From Paralvinella palmiformis (lineage: Eukaryota > Annelida > Polychaeta > Terebellida > Alvinellidae), in NCBI GenBank assembly GCA_025642065.1, contig JAODUP010000159.1, positions 172,501 to 236,500 on the forward strand: a stretch of DNA of 64,000 nucleotides, in the 5' to 3' direction. Shown here piece after piece: positions 32,962 through 46,765 of the stretch. The notes under the pieces are model-generated. The model was not told the origin of the DNA. It did not search any database and was given only the letters and a program-made list of their open reading frames with translations. The translations under genes were made by a program, and so were the position numbers. Positions within the stretch are counted from its first letter, which is position 1. Every line of letters begins with the position of its first letter.

Positions 32962-35900
32962 ATTCTACCTCCGGTCGCTAGGGCCCTGGCGCTCCATGAA
33001 TTCAAAATGGCGCCCCATGTTAACACGCGAACTAACACGTCTTGTTATAAATAGTCTTTGAGACAATACACGTAATAAAACAGGGTTATTTTCACGGTTT
33101 ATCGCTCATGCGTTGGTTACTAATATCTGATACAGACATAACTCCTAGATTTGATTACTGGAATAATTTGAAGTACCATTATAACGAAATTAACTATATA
33201 CTGATATTTAAACAAAATAGTTTACCGTTGTAACTTAATCATCACAAAAATAGCGAAATTCTTCTCGTACTAATTAACCATCATAATAACATACTATTTT
33301 AATGATATTGACATATCTGATAATGACTGTTTAGCAATATCATGCTAAATGTATGGCTGGAAGAATATATGCTTGTCCAAGTTAGGTCATCGGAATATTC
33401 CTTTGCCAGTCAAGTTATCAGTTTAGTTAAAAAGGTTAAAACAAAATTATTACATATAACGTGATATAGGTTTCGTTCATGTTGTTATTAATTTGATCAG
33501 ACTTGTTGTTTTGTTCTGATTGTATTCTATTCGTTATAATCGATGATGATTTGACGGGCTATAATATCGTCCACTTCGGTTTAACACCTTTAAAATGATT
33601 TTAGATTTAGTTTGTTAATGGCGTATAATGATTGCAGTAGTTGTTTTATAACCGACTAAATTCCCCGATCCTTTATTTATTCGAATATAATTATACATAT
33701 TTATAGATAAAGCAAAAGGTGATATTTATTGCCTCGCCACTTCCTGACAATAAGGCTACCTGTTTATTGGCGCGTCCATATAGTGGAAAATATCCCAAAG
33801 AGATTGGATATAATACAAATAATGCCTAACGCGCCATCTAAAATATAACAAAACATATAGGTATTGATCTAATGATTTGTCAACCGGAAGAAAATTATTT
33901 TACGAAGTATTTGATACAATTAAAGATGAAGACAGCGATGTCCATCTTATTACGGATAATTGGGTGAATGGTACTATTTTATAACAGAAACTTGTTGTCG
34001 GTGTAACCTCAGCTTGATATCCATTCCATCACGCTGATCCGACTCACAAAGGTTAGAGGTGCTGCGTACTCAATTATGCTTTCAGGCAAAGTGTCTTGAA
34101 AACGTTTAAATGACTTGTTGTACCTAGAGGAATTAGTTAGTGTGTAGCAATTGGCTTATATTTACTCAATCATTTTCCATTTAATACTGGCTATAACAGT
34201 GAATTAACCTGGGTTTCGTATGATGTCAATTAATTAATTGAACTTGGATTACTTGTTCTTCTGAACCTTTCTTCTGAATTGAATAAAGTGAACATTACTG
34301 TATTTTGTCTATCCAGTAAATAATTTAAATGTTTTCAATCCGTAGTGGAACAATGTTTCGGTATAATGTTTGTTCATTGTTTTTTTTCCACATCATATTT
34401 CTTTTCGCATTGTGTCACTTCAGGTCATCCAGTCAGTTACTATTGTAGGTAACCTTGTCTCAGATCATGTTTTATGATGACTGAGCATTTGGTGGAGTTG
34501 TCCGACGTTTTGGAAGGGGTTGCAGAAGAATATTTCAAATGCATCGTCTCTTGAAAAGGTTCAATAATTTCTGAAAATTATCAATTTTCTAATTGTTTTT
34601 ACCTATAAATAAAGATTATCGTTTAATTTTTTAATTACATATTATTTGTGAAAAGGTTATTTTTATTATTTAGAGTTATTACTATTATTATTTTGAAGTA
34701 ACAAAGGCGCAGAAGACTGAAAGAAAACCCTGCACCAATCGTTATTTCTAATTAAATTCCTTCTTTTATTAAAAATTGATTTATATTAATACTCGTACGT
34801 CTAAGTAGAGTTGTTTTAGTTTACACGAGGAACCTAATTATTTGCACGTCCAAGCAATTAAGAATATTTGAAAAAATGCAGAGGAGCAGCCTGATTCGGG
34901 ATGATTAATCGTATTATGGAGTCCATATATCATCCCTTGGCGGATAATCATAATAATCATAGTTTTAATATAGGAATACGACGTCTAGAAATTAGTATAT
35001 TTTGAAGAAATTCGACTTAATAAAATCAAGGCTAATTTGGTATCTTAGTAATAATTTGTAGGAAAGGACTTGTCACTTTCAAGAATGTGTAGATATGTTT
35101 TTGTAATAAGCGATCAGTTTCTCAGACATCATAAACAATGAGTTCAGTTACCAGATTTGGGTAAACCAATTTCTAGAATACCTGAACCTTTCAAATGATT
35201 TTAAACAAATAAGAACTTTAACCCAAGATTAACACCTTTAAGAACACATTCGTATTATTAATATACGTCATCATTCAAATAAACATAGACTTATCTGGGA
35301 CTGGATTGAAGTGACAACTGTGTGACAGAATAAAATATATAGCCATGTTAACATAATTCAATTTATAAATATTTAATGCTGTTTAATCGAATTAGTCTCA
35401 CTCCAATCAACTACCTGGATAATCTCAATGTGTTGATTTGTTGATACCATAATTAATTAGCGATTTACCTGTCTGTTTAGACCGGTTATTTGGGTGTTTC
35501 TTACACCAATGACATATCGTCGATCAATAAATCATACAGAGAGGAAAGCACACATATTTCCATCAGTTGGTGATTATAAATCAATGTAATGTTAGTTTCT
35601 TATTGCTCTAGCAGCCATCTATTACAGAAGATCAAATTTAATTATTGAGTCCCTTCATTAACAACTCTTACCTTTATGGAAATACATATTGATCCCATTG
35701 TATAGAACATCTAGTTGTTTATTATTTATACTTAAGTCACATATACTCATCCTATATATGGGAAATAACCTGACTATCTTTATACTTTTGTATAAAAGGA
35801 GAGATAACTAATGGTTAATGTAAGAGCATACTTATCCTGATATATGAAGTTTGAATCCATTTGATTTCATGTGACTTTATCAAACTTATGTTCAAAAAAT

Positions 35901-36340
35901 AGTAATGGTATAAACGCTTAAAGGAAGGTCAACAGAACATCAAAATATCCTGGATTTAGTTATATAAATATGTGCTTATTATTGTATTAATATTAATAAA
36001 CGTAAGTCTTCGCATAAAAATAAATAACAACACTGATAATTAAGTGAGTAAAACATATACTGCATTTCGCCTGTTAGAAAACGCTATGCTATTCGTTGAT
36101 TAATTCCCATTTTTCATATGGAATTATTGCTTGAAGAAATACAAACAGGACCACACTGATATATTCCGTTAAGTTATAAAAAAAAAAACGTGCAATACGT
36201 ATAATAAACAGGAAATCGTATAATAGTCATACTGGTCCCTTATTTAAGTGCTCGAATATCCGTAAAAGTCATGATCTATTTGAATACCAATAACTTCTTT
36301 TCATGTTTGATTACTTGCACAAATCTTAGCCAATATCATT
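32962..36340. other. Non-coding stretch
   Basis: AT-rich sequence without recognisable exons. ATGGCGCC-containing sequence near 33007 echoes the start of the inverted-repeat arm (32930-32940). No gene or transposon was identified. Confidence 0.4.
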
Positions 36341-36645
36341 CGATAAAATGTTTACTAGAAATGGTGAACTTCCAAATGTACGTTGCACTCGTCAATCAAA
36401 TCTATTTCATAATCCGAAAAGTCATTCAGATTTTGCTTACAAACTACCTTTATTTGCATTGCCTACTTTATGGAATAAATGGGAGAAGTATTTTGATGAC
36501 GATGTGTCAAGGTCGTGTGTAAAACAATTGATCAAAAAGTGTACACTAGAACTAGAAGAATATTTAGGTCATGTTACCTGTACATATACAAGACGTATTG
36601 ATTGCAACTCTTTCAGAATACTTTGTTTAACTGACTGATTTAATT
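36340..36645 (+). mobile_element. LINE ORF2 C-terminal fragment
   Basis: The open frame (36348-36638) reads TRNGELPNVRCTRQSNLFHN, then AYKLPLFALPTLWNKWEKYF. This resembles the last part of non-LTR retrotransposon ORF2, where an H/N-x-Y-x-T-R segment is followed by 'F-x-Y-x-x-P-x-L-W-N-x-L-P'. It ends at TGA 36636-36638. Only the 3' part is present, typical of 5'-truncated LINE insertions. It is open for about 96 codons, so it may be fairly young. Confidence 0.6.
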
Positions 36646-36904
36646 ACAACATTAGCAATATTCGGCATTTTGTCCTTTATCAAATGATCAGATGAGAAGT
36701 TATAATAATTAATAATAATTAATATATTCTTCAGCCTGAACCTTCACTAGAGGTTTGTCTCTACCACTCGGCGCTGACACAATTAGTTAACATTTCTCTT
36801 TATTTTCTACTTGTTTTGGGGGGGTTGTGGTAAGACAGCCACCAGGCTACACGGTCCCTCCAATTTACATTAACTGTTGATATTGTGTGTGTTCTGTCTA
36901 TATT

Positions 36905-37123
36905 CTTGTACTTGTTTGATGCCTCCATGGTCTAGCGGTAGCGTGTTGGACCACAGATCACTACTACCCGTGTTCGAATCTCGGCGTGGGCATATATGAA
37001 GGTTGTTTCATCTTTGACTTCACTTCATTACCTTTGAAAGTCGCTCGGCCCATTTAGCCTACCATGTGCACAAAAGTGGCCGTAAAACATCAATCTTCAT
37101 CATCATCTTGTACTTGTTTGATG
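36905..37123 (+). mobile_element. tRNA-derived SINE (family 1) with 17-bp target-site duplication
   Basis: The body runs from 36921 to about 37106: A box TGGTCTAGCGGTAGCG, B box GTTCGAATCTC, body GCTCGGCCCATTTAGCC and CATC-rich tail. It is flanked by perfect copies of CTTGTACTTGTTTGATG at 36905-36921 and 37107-37123, the mark of LINE-mediated insertion. It is the best-preserved copy in the window and can serve as the family reference. Confidence 0.95.
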
Positions 37124-38770
37124 TTATTAAACGTTTAGCATTCAGCGTCCAATAAACATAATCAATAATTATTTAATATAGATGACTGTGATTAGCCGTT
37201 TCAATTTATATTTCCTATAATTCAATTCCCAATTGATGCTAGCCAAAAAAAATTTAGTAATTACTATATCCGTATACCACAATGAAAGACTCGCTAATAG
37301 ATGGCTAGCAAAGTCAATGGGTACTACCGTGTCAGTGAGTTCAATATTAAACTGGGTCGTTGATGAGTCTCTGAGGACACAACATACTTTGGGAGGTGTA
37401 CCAATAAAGATGTTCACTGAATCCATTAACTAATGCGACATATGGATCTCCTGAGTAGTTTTCAATTATAATGAATTACAAATGTTACTTAAAATGAAAT
37501 AACTTCATAATCGTCTTTCTATTTTTATTTTATTATTTCTTGACAACATATGGCAACATATTTTATGTATCTATTCCATTTATGATTTGTGTTCGTTAAC
37601 TCATAAAAGATAAACAGGAGGATACTTAAAAATAACTTCATGTTTATTATTAATTAAGAGTCATATATTAATTCACGAATAATACATCCTAAGCACCTCC
37701 ATAAACGACGTAGTCAATGCACTCAACCTTCTTTAGAAATAATAATATCTACACACATCCAATCATGATGTATTTATTACTCCCTTTCCAACTCGCAGAC
37801 GATAACCTGAACCCGAATTATAAGAATATATGTTTATTGACGTCAATAATCGGATTTGAAGCTCTTAAAGGATTCTACTGATATTATTAACATTTGACAA
37901 TAAGACTTTCTTTCTATGTGTATATATATTACCTAAGTAGTCATGACAAGCGTATACAAAATTGGCTCACCTTCGCACAAAACGGCTAAAATTTAATACA
38001 TTACTATATACGTTTCCGTTGCATGTGTAATGCTGGTTGAGATCTCGGAATATCGTGTTCTTTTCCTAAAACTGCCATCTTTTATTAGAATCCATTACTA
38101 GACTCTTACTAGTTTAATAAGCTTTCCCTCGGTACCAGCTAGTGGACTGCTTATTATAATTGAAGAATACAGGAACATGCCTACATTCTAAACGCCACAT
38201 GACATCGTCAGTATTAGCTACAAAAGGCGGCATACAAAATCTACATGGCGTACTTCATGATGCACCACAGCTACATATAACATGTGATAGGGGAGGTAAT
38301 CGTTACTGTCACGAGATGTCGCTGTACTTAGCCAGTTTGCTACAGGTGTTTATAACGATGAGGTAGCGATTTGATATCATCAGAATGCGGCAAGGCGAAG
38401 GCATGATAAAGCAATGACCTGAAAGCGGGATATCAATATGATCTGAAATACAGAATAATGAATTGTCGCTTTCTAGGATATAAGTTTGGAACCTATTATG
38501 ATATAATGGTATACAATGAAAGTACAGGATATTGTTGGAAAATACTGAAATGTCATAGGCAGTATATTTGAGTGAATAAACCCTTTTATTCGCCGGGGAG
38601 TTGTAGGGGAATATGCAACTAGGATTGAGACGTAAATATAAATATTTGTGAATTAGCCTGAGAACTGCGTATATGAAGTACAACTGAAGGTATGTTATTT
38701 CGCATACTATCTGTTTGTTGATATATGTGTTAGTGAGTTTCTGCCTCCTGTGTTTTTAGGTTTTAAAATA

Positions 38771-38838
<68 letters not shown>

Positions 38839-38968
38839 GCGTGTTGTGTGTTGTGTGTAATGAAAGAACATATTTTATATATATATATATATATGTCTAT
38901 GTGAAACAATTTGTGAGTGATTATCACAAAAAAACAGTCATAATTATGAGAATAAAGCATCCTCTAAA
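37124..38968. other. Non-coding stretch
   Basis: Open frames at 37233-37433 (+), 38160-38366 (+) and 38309-38683 (-) show no domain I recognise. AT/GT microsatellites lie at 38777-38835 and 38877-38894, just before the candidate exon at 38969. Confidence 0.4.
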
Positions 38969-39277
38969 ATGTCTAAAAGTCGACAAAGTTATGGCTATCC
39001 ACGAGATGGCGCCATACATGGTGGTGTACGTTGGGTACTTCTTGGTATTAACGTATTTTTACTAATAGCAGGTTAGTAAATTGTAACACGCACAAACAAA
39101 CAAACACACACACTCACTCACAAACACACACCTATACATTTTTTACGTATAACCGGTTTCTATTTTCATCTTCGGGTAAATACTTTATACGTTTACAGAT
39201 GTGGTATTCTGCATGTATATGACTACCGGACACATTATAATAGAATCTGGAATTTTACGGACTTTTAAGTGGAAATA
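38969..39277 (+). CDS. Candidate small membrane protein, first two coding exons
   Basis: Exon 1 (38969-39071) reads MSKSRQSYGYPRDGAIH, then GVRWVLLGINVFLLIA; exon 2 (39199-39277) continues DVVFCMYMTTGHIIIESG and on to FKWK. Donor GTTAGT at 39072, acceptor TTTACAG ending at 39198 and donor GTATGT at 39278 fit phases 1 and 2. The splice joins two hydrophobic pieces into one transmembrane helix, which is the main argument that it is real. A short polar N-terminus before the helix would suit a multi-pass protein such as a tetraspanin, but no tetraspanin motif (CCG) was seen and later exons were not found before PIGC at 41363. Paralogous exon at 22834. It could also be a truncated duplicate. Function unknown. 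Confidence 0.4.
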
Positions 39278-41362
39278 GTATGTGTTAAATGTCTATCCCG
39301 AGAAAATCAAATGTATATATATTTTTTTAAATTTAACCTCAGTATAAATATTAATTTATTAATAAAACACTATTCGCATAAAATCATATAACACTTTTCA
39401 AAGTAATTATATACTATAGCCAAAGACTATTTATATTTAAGCTCTCTGCTATAGCTAAATACAATATAGTGTGCTACAAATCTTTAAATGGATTGAGGAA
39501 ACGGAAATAGTCTCTCAATGGCTTTAAACACTCGAAATTATAATAATTATAACATTGTCTATGCCATTTAATAAATGAATCTGTTTTATAAAACACAATA
39601 AAATCAATAATTAAATGTTATTGATGAAACTCTCTTCTTAAAATTCACTGCTTTCACCTTTAAGTCGAGACATAGACAGAAATAATATGATTGTGAACTG
39701 TTTGAGCGTGTTAACATAATTCCTTGTCTCTTGATTGGCCACAAAAACGAATTATGTTCAGACAGTTTTTGTCAACTGACAAACACCTAACAGTTACTTG
39801 ACCTAAATAAAAGTTTTCATTTAGGTCAATGGCTGATACGGTACGAATATATTTAGTTCCGAAACCATCACGGAAGTATACTGTTACACAGACAATATCC
39901 TAGGCGAAAGATGTAGTCTGAAGAACAGCCTATTATTGTCTGCTAGATGTGTATTTTAAGAGTTGGTGTTATTTTTGCCGTTGTATTAAACTTAAATACC
40001 ATTTCACTGCTGTTGAAGAACGCTGATCAGTTTATGAGTAAATATATCAAATACTAGAAGAGAGTAGTAAACTGGTTTGCATTGGACAGTCACAAACTGA
40101 CAATGAATAAATGAGTGGTGTTTCGGTGTTTGTCACTGTGTCAGTGTGTGTCACTGTTTGTGTATCTACTATCTTGAGACTTGACAGTCAGTGAGTCACC
40201 GTCGAGTCACTCACTGCAGTGTCCACAGCGTGTGTTATAGGAGCAACATTTAATGTCTTTTTGTTAATTATGCCGATGTATCATTAAGCTTTATTGACTC
40301 CAGAGTGAGTAAAGCTTAATTAATAATTATAAGTTAATGATCAGATAATTATAATTAATAGTCATTTAATGATTTATTGTTGCATCATTAATGATCTTAT
40401 TCAGTCACTTCACTAAGGTCACACTTGACTTGTTGGGATTTTTGTTAAATTTCGTCCCTTGTGAATCAATCCAACTCTTGATGAATTTATTATGTATGTT
40501 TCGATGAATTCATCCAGCTTTTTGTGAACTTTTCCCGTTTGCTTCAGTAAATTTGCCCTGCTCCTGTTGACAGTGTCTGTTAGAATTCTAGACAACCCGT
40601 ATCCCTACCAAGACAACCTGTATCCCTAACTGAGACAACTTGTACCCCCATTCTGAGACAACTCTTACCCCTATTCTGAGGCAATCCATACCCCCTTCTG
40701 ATCCTAAATTATATATAAATGTTGCATCTATGTCTTCATATGAACAGTGTATGTAACATAACTACAATATTTTTGAAACCCAATATACTTTTATTAATAT
40801 TTAAAATGTCACTCGGCCTCAGTATGTTGAATAGCCTAGATAACAGGGACATATATTTTTCTGCATGCCTTGAGAAACATCTATGTGTTGCAGTTTTCCA
40901 CGATGCATTCACCTGAGAGTTTAAATAGGTAAACCCTGTATTGATTTGGCAGCCTTGTGCTTTTCCATGTATGATGGTTGCAAACCCAGGTTCTGTGTTT
41001 TGTGCCATGCAGCTTGCGCCCAATGATAAGCGCAGCCATTGATTACCTTGTCTGGAAATATGCTGCGCAAACACACTAAAGATATAAGTATCTAAGTTAT
41101 AGTTCACAGTATATATTTTAACATTTGTATTCAGTTCTTCACTAGAATGATGCAAGATATTTGTAATTTGTGAGATTTCTTTTGTGAGAAACAATAAAAT
41201 AACAACTCATTACCATGGTTTAAAAAAACTATAAACTTTATATAATAAGCATTGTAATTATATTGATTGTTACAAAATTTTATATATCTAAATCCATTTA
41301 TGGATTAAGATTATCTGCTTGTCTGTTTCAGATTTTAAACTAGATTGTAGCCTGGCTACAAT
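39278..41362. other. Stretch upstream of PIGC
   Basis: Likely contains the PIGC promoter and any untranslated first exon, neither of which can be placed. A minisatellite of about five 21-bp units (consensus near TGAGACAACTTGTACCCC) lies at 40590-40700. The reverse strand is open for 152 codons at 41194-40736, without a recognised domain. Confidence 0.45.
40590..40700. repeat. Short minisatellite, about 5 x 21 bp
   Basis: Degenerate repeats of AGACAACxxxTAxCCC with C-rich spacers, about 0.7 kb upstream of the PIGC start codon. Confidence 0.8.
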
Positions 41363-44300
41363 ATGAAAGGCAAATGGGAGAAGGTGTTATATAAGAATCA
41401 GGGTGTACCTGATAACTATGTTGATGAATCGTTTCTGGATGAAATGAAAAAGAACCGTTAGTAATGCATTTTCCAGTAATCACTTTATTCAAGTTTGAAC
41501 AATTTTATGTTTATGACATTACTTATAGTACCATGTGAATACACCATAAACTGGTTTAATATTACGTTACAGTTTATACAAGGACATATGATTTTTGGAT
41601 GGTAGTTATAGAATCTGGTGTTGTTACTCAGCAGATTAGTAGGTATGTAGATATGGTCTTCAGATCTGATAATGTAATTTGTTCTGACAGGAATGACCTT
41701 AAGTTTGTTATGACATTGCTTTATTGTAAATTATGGGGAAAGAGATAGTATCACTATAAAATAGTTATTTAATGACTCTTTCATCTGTAATCCTGTTTTA
41801 TGATTTGGGGATCGTGTTGATAAATGTCTGTCATCATGTGGACAGTAATAATAGTGACAACTAATGAGATAAGCTTCAACAGATTAACTAAATGGAGGAG
41901 ATAATAATGACTGATCTTTGTTTCTTATTTAAAATCCTGTTAAAGTTAATTGTACAAGACTCATCTCAAAGCAGCCAGCAAAACAATTACAATAATAATC
42001 TACTTTACGTAAATTTCAGTTCAGCAAACATCATTATGTCTGATGTTATGTCACCTACGTGATAATAAAAGGATGTGAAATAAATAAGTGGATAAAAGAA
42101 GCTAGAACATTTAAATATCAATAAATATACATTAAAAACTTAACAAAATGTGTATACAATAAAATATTTACATCAAAAGGCATTATGTCTGGTTTATGCA
42201 AAACTGGGTTACAGCATGTCTTTTGGAACCAATTAAAGATTTAGGGCAGGGTATGACTGTATTAGACTAAAGAAATACACTCTGTCATGAGTACTGTTTT
42301 ATTTAAAATTGGGTGTCCAGAAGAATTGTCATGCAATATTCTTATCAACTGTTGGCAAACCTGTAAAGCCTGTGTAAATGTCAGTGAACTATTATAATGG
42401 CATGTGTATTGAAGGATGTTTATATATTGTTATAGCTTTACAAAAAGCATACCGGTAAGTAATACTTAACTGGAATGGCTAACATAATTTTAAAACATAT
42501 CTTATTGCTAACAACAAAACATAAAATTATTACATTTGAATCTAAATGCATTTAGTATGTCTAGTTGTGAACAAAATAGAATAAATAGCCATTGAAACAA
42601 CAGCAAAGTAATAAATCTTGCTGAATTACATAACAATACAGGGAACAAAGGTAATAATAGGCACATTGGGTTAGTAACATCAACATATTGGGGGGGGGGG
42701 GATTCAAATTAGTCATGGTTACATTATCACATGATTTCACAATATAAATTTATTCAGCACTTAATTGATCTCTACTAAATATGGCTTAACTAAGCAGATA
42801 TCTTACTGTGATAATTTTTATTATTGTATTAATGATGTTATTACTTAATCCAAGATACTGCATACATATATTTTTATCCATCAACAGTGTGTGTATTTTT
42901 GTTGTGTTGTTTGTCTATATGGACACTAACCACATCACACCTCATGCTCTGTGTGCATTGTCCACTACATTGACGCTGATTGGCTATACAGTGAACAAAT
43001 TATTAAACAAGTCACTTCAGGCGGAAAATGGAAGAACTTGTATGTAAAATATTTACAAAACATTATGATCTTATTTACTCATTCAAGCACTCACTCAATT
43101 CACATACACACACACACACACCATTATATATATATAGAGAAAGATTGTCATATTCAGTGGAATTTAAAATTATAGTTATAACTTTTCATAAAGGTAAATT
43201 AGTACAATGTTGAAAACAAGAATATCACAAATATGATGGTTTTATATATTTGTGTGTATATATATATAATATATATATTTCAGTGTCTGATGATGTGAAG
43301 ACTGTGATATTGTTTATTGGAGCTAGTTATGGTCTTTCTCCAGTATTAATGACCTTGACAAGGACAACAAGTACAGACACCATATATGCTATGACATTCT
43401 TTATGCTTCTAGCAAACCTTCTATTCCATGACTATGGAGCTAATGCTGCCATGTAAGTACATCTAATCTATCCAAGACCATACCATTTACATAACATACA
43501 TGTATCAGACTGGTCTGTTCTTATATATATATAATAACTGGTAAAATTATAATATATAAGGATGATGTTATTTATGAAATAGAGCCAAATGTTGATTAAA
43601 AACATAATTTTTCTGGCAATCACAACAGCAAATGATCTAAAACCTAGTACATTCGTTAAAAAGTTTATTAATTTATAGTCTGAATTAATTTTGATGTTCT
43701 ATCCTAGTTATGCACTAAAACCCAAGTTAGTAATACTAAAAATAATTCAGGACCCTTGTTACAATAAAGGATTTCCCCAAAGCTAGCCATCTCGTAAGTT
43801 GTCAGTCAGTTACACTGACACTGATAAAGGATATCCAAAGTGTAAATAGTTTAGTTAGACCTAGACTTGTCGCCTATATGGTTACACAATAGGATATTTT
43901 GCCTATTATTAATATGATACATAGCTAAAGTAAAGAAGATGTTATTAACTGAATATGTTATTGGATCCTGAACATTTAATGGGATATTTTCAGGCAATAT
44001 TTAGGGGTGCCTCCGTGGTCTAGTGGTAGCACGTTGGATCACAGATCACTACCACCTGTGTTCGAATCTCGGCGTGGGGATATCTGAAGGTTGTTTCATC
44101 TTTGACTTCACTTCATTACTTCAGGAGATCACTAGGCCCATTTAGCTTACCATGTGCACAAAAGTGGCCGTAAAACATCAATCATCTTCATGCAATATTT
44201 AACAATTAGAAGTTTTAATTTAATGATTTATACATTACCTGCATACAGGTGGCCCAGTTTAGCATTATCTACTGGCTAAATGGTGAAAGTACTATAATAT

Positions 44301-45628
44301 AGGTCTTACTTTGTTAAGCTAAAGACAGTTTTTTTTCACAAAAGGTTGATGACATAGTTTGTTAGCTGAGTTATTAGGTTAGATAACTTCTAACAAAAAT
44401 CACTATGATATTACTTCTGTGAATGAAAATATTAACCCATTAAATGTATTTAATTTTTTCCAAACATTTTATTTATGAATTCTTATGAAATACAATGTTT
44501 TGTGGACATTTTAGCCCATGGTAGGCTCAATAAGCCAAACACTACTTGAAGGTAATGAAGCAACATTAAGGATGAAACATCTTTTAGAATTAACTTTGAT
44601 TCTAGATCTGCTAAAATACAGGCTTAGAGTCAGTTCCTTTCTAGACTTATGGTCAATTTAATTTCCAGTATTAGAATTGACCAGTTAAACAACTGAAATT
44701 TAATGTCAAAATAATTTACATTTATAGTCTTTCACTTAATCGTGTACATTCAATTCTGTTTTTGAAGATAAAAGACCCACAAAAAATGGTCCTAATGATA
44801 CCCTTTTCACTCCAATTTTTCGCAATTAACTGCTTTGCTATACGGTTTTGGGCAGGAATTGATAAATTAATTAAATGAAATTGGTCAAATTAATTGAATG
44901 GGATTTGAATTGAGTCCATATTTTCAATGTTGTTGTTCAATATTATGTGATTTTTTAACCTAAAATCTTCTATTTTAGGGTATCACAATCTCTGTCCTTA
45001 AATGCAGCCATATTTGCATCAGTTTGCTTGGCATCTCGTCTCTCTACTACTTGGCATGCATTTACTACAATTACTTGTGCTGTTGAGATATTTGCACTTT
45101 GGCCAGTTTTACGTAGGAATCTCAGAGTATGTTTAAGTAAAATTATTCAGCTAGAAATGTAACTGTTTGCCACATGACACAAATATATCAATAGTTTGCA
45201 ATACTGTTAACAAAATATTTTGACATTCTTAATAATGTTTTGCTTCATTTATATTCCTAGACTGTTCTACCAAACAGTCAACTGGTTTTGACAGTCTTCC
45301 TGGGAATATTAGCCTTGGTTGTCATAGCAACAGTGACTACGGTGGGGGCCATATTGTTCCTGTTGTTTCATCTGTTTGTCACTTTTATATGCCCAGCTCG
45401 GTTGATAAAAATTCAACCATATAAGAAGTAAGTTGTACTGAAAGAATAGCATTTATACAGCAGATTGATTACTTAATTTTCAAGGGGAAAAATTTGTAAA
45501 ATAACTTTTATTCGACTAATGTTTATAAATGTTAATCATCAAGCTTGTTTCCTCATGTCTCATGAGGTTATGGTTTATATTTCAGTAATATTTATGGACC
45601 TTGGGATGAGGCTGTGATCAAAGATTAG
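41363..45628 (+). CDS. PIGC: Phosphatidylinositol N-acetylglucosaminyltransferase subunit C
   Basis: Multi-pass ER membrane subunit of the GPI-GlcNAc transferase, which adds GlcNAc to phosphatidylinositol in the first step of GPI-anchor synthesis. Coding exons are 41363-41456, 41573-41642, 42888-43039, 43284-43452, 44979-45126, 45261-45427 and 45586-45628. All are GT-AG, phases agree, and they total 280 aa; the human protein is slightly longer (about 297). Recognised segments in order: [17 protein letters not shown], the [13 protein letters not shown] helix, [71 protein letters not shown] and C-terminal [13 protein letters not shown]. Roughly eight hydrophobic helices are visible. The first ATG in frame is used, and the alignment begins there. 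A SINE lies in intron 4 (44009-44190). AATAAA at 45933-45938 is the first plausible polyadenylation signal. It faces IMP3 tail to tail. Confidence 0.96.
44009..44190 (+). mobile_element. tRNA-derived SINE (family 1) in PIGC intron 4
   Basis: A box TGGTCTAGTGGTAGCA, B box GTTCGAATCTC, and the same body and tail as the copy at 36921. GCAATATTTA flanks it at 43994-44003 and 44192-44201, a probable target-site duplication. Same strand as PIGC. Confidence 0.93.
44505..44590 (-). mobile_element. Degenerate SINE (family 1) tail fragment
   Basis: Reverse-strand match to the SINE body only (GCCCATGGTAGGCTCAATAA, GGTAATGAAGCAAC, GATGAAAC); the tRNA-like head is absent. Lies in PIGC intron 4. Confidence 0.6.
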
Positions 45629-45932
45629 GAGTTATTATGAATCAATGTAAGCTGAGGTAACTGTAAACCAACTTGGCAAAGTGCCATTGGTTTGATTGCA
45701 GTGAAACAAAGTTGAAGAGAGCACAGTATTTTGTGTCGGACATTAAGTTTGTACCATAGATGATTCACACGTGATCAGTTTGTACATGTCTGTAGCAATA
45801 TCTGTTTGTTATCAATCCTCCATATCATAGTTTGTACACATATGTTACGTAAAACCTAAGTTTGTGTCATTTGGGTAAAGCAGCCTTCCATCTTTTATGA
45901 CCGGCTGAAGTCAATGTGTTACTTTTATCATT

Positions 45933-45938
45933 AATAAA
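45933..45938 (+). terminator. Possible polyadenylation signal for PIGC
   Basis: AATAAA about 305 bp after the PIGC stop codon, just before the repeat that starts near 45955. No downstream GT-rich element was checked. Confidence 0.4.
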
Positions 45939-45954
45939 CATTTCAGTTAAGACT

Positions 45955-46765
45955 TTCTCGACTAATAGACCGATCCAGGCGAAATGCATTGCATTGGTTA
46001 CCAACTGCAGTCTTGGGTTAGAAATAGCACCCACTGTTAATAGGGGATGGCAACTTTTCACTAACAGTAACTATTGGAAATCTTTAAGCAAATTATTTCA
46101 TATTACACAGATTTTAAAATTAAACCTTTAGATGAATATAAATTGATTTTAATGAATATTTTAGGTAGAGTTTTGCAAATATTATTTTTACTTGTACCTG
46201 GGAACCAATCATCTCTGTATCTCTTGTATATTATTAAATACTTTTTTTTAATTACATTAGAGTATTAACATTCTTGATATTTACATGTAGTAAACATTCC
46301 ACAAATGACTGATTCAGAAAATAAAATGGTTCACATACAATAAAAGATACCAATGTTATAGTAATAGGAATCATGCATTGAATTATAATCTATGTGATCA
46401 TTGATTTTATCCATTTCCATCGTCATGTCAGATGGCAAAGGTTCTACAAAAATATGGGTAAACTAGACAGGCCAGACCATGGAAATCGTGCTGAACGTTA
46501 CTTAGTTTAGTGCATATATCTATTGGATGAAGTCTATGCCATTCCTATTAAATGCCAAATTATGATCTGGGGATCACATACCCTTAATGAACTATAAATA
46601 AAATCCAAATATAGCTGGTAAATACAGCTATTTAGCAAGACATTTATTGGCCACTACACTCGTAAATCGCCATGCAACCCAGTGATTCTTTGACTTCTAA
46701 CCTGTGACTGCAGTGTGAAATTTAGCCGCATGGTGGTGCCAGGGGTTATTGAATTGGTCTATTAG
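45955..46765 (+). repeat. Unclassified ~0.8-kb repeat, copy 1 (inverted partner at 53823-54700)
   Basis: Matches 54700 down to 53823 in reverse complement along its whole length: GACCGATCCAGGC at one end, ACTGTTAATAGGGGATG, CATACCCTTAATG, and the GCCGCATGGTGG end. It contains a broken open stretch (APTVNRGWQLFTN) shared with the partner. The partner sits inside a hAT relic, so this is either an internal hAT segment or a separate element that inserted there. Confidence 0.85.

Noticed and set aside
36921..36998. tRNA gene, because of clear A and B boxes
   Set aside because: The sequence continues into a repeated body and tail shared by several copies; it is a SINE head, and no full cloverleaf was established.
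40736..41194. 152-codon reverse-strand open frame upstream of PIGC
   Set aside because: No recognised domain, no sensible flanking gene structure; long chance frames do occur in such sequence. Transcript data antisense to PIGC would change this.
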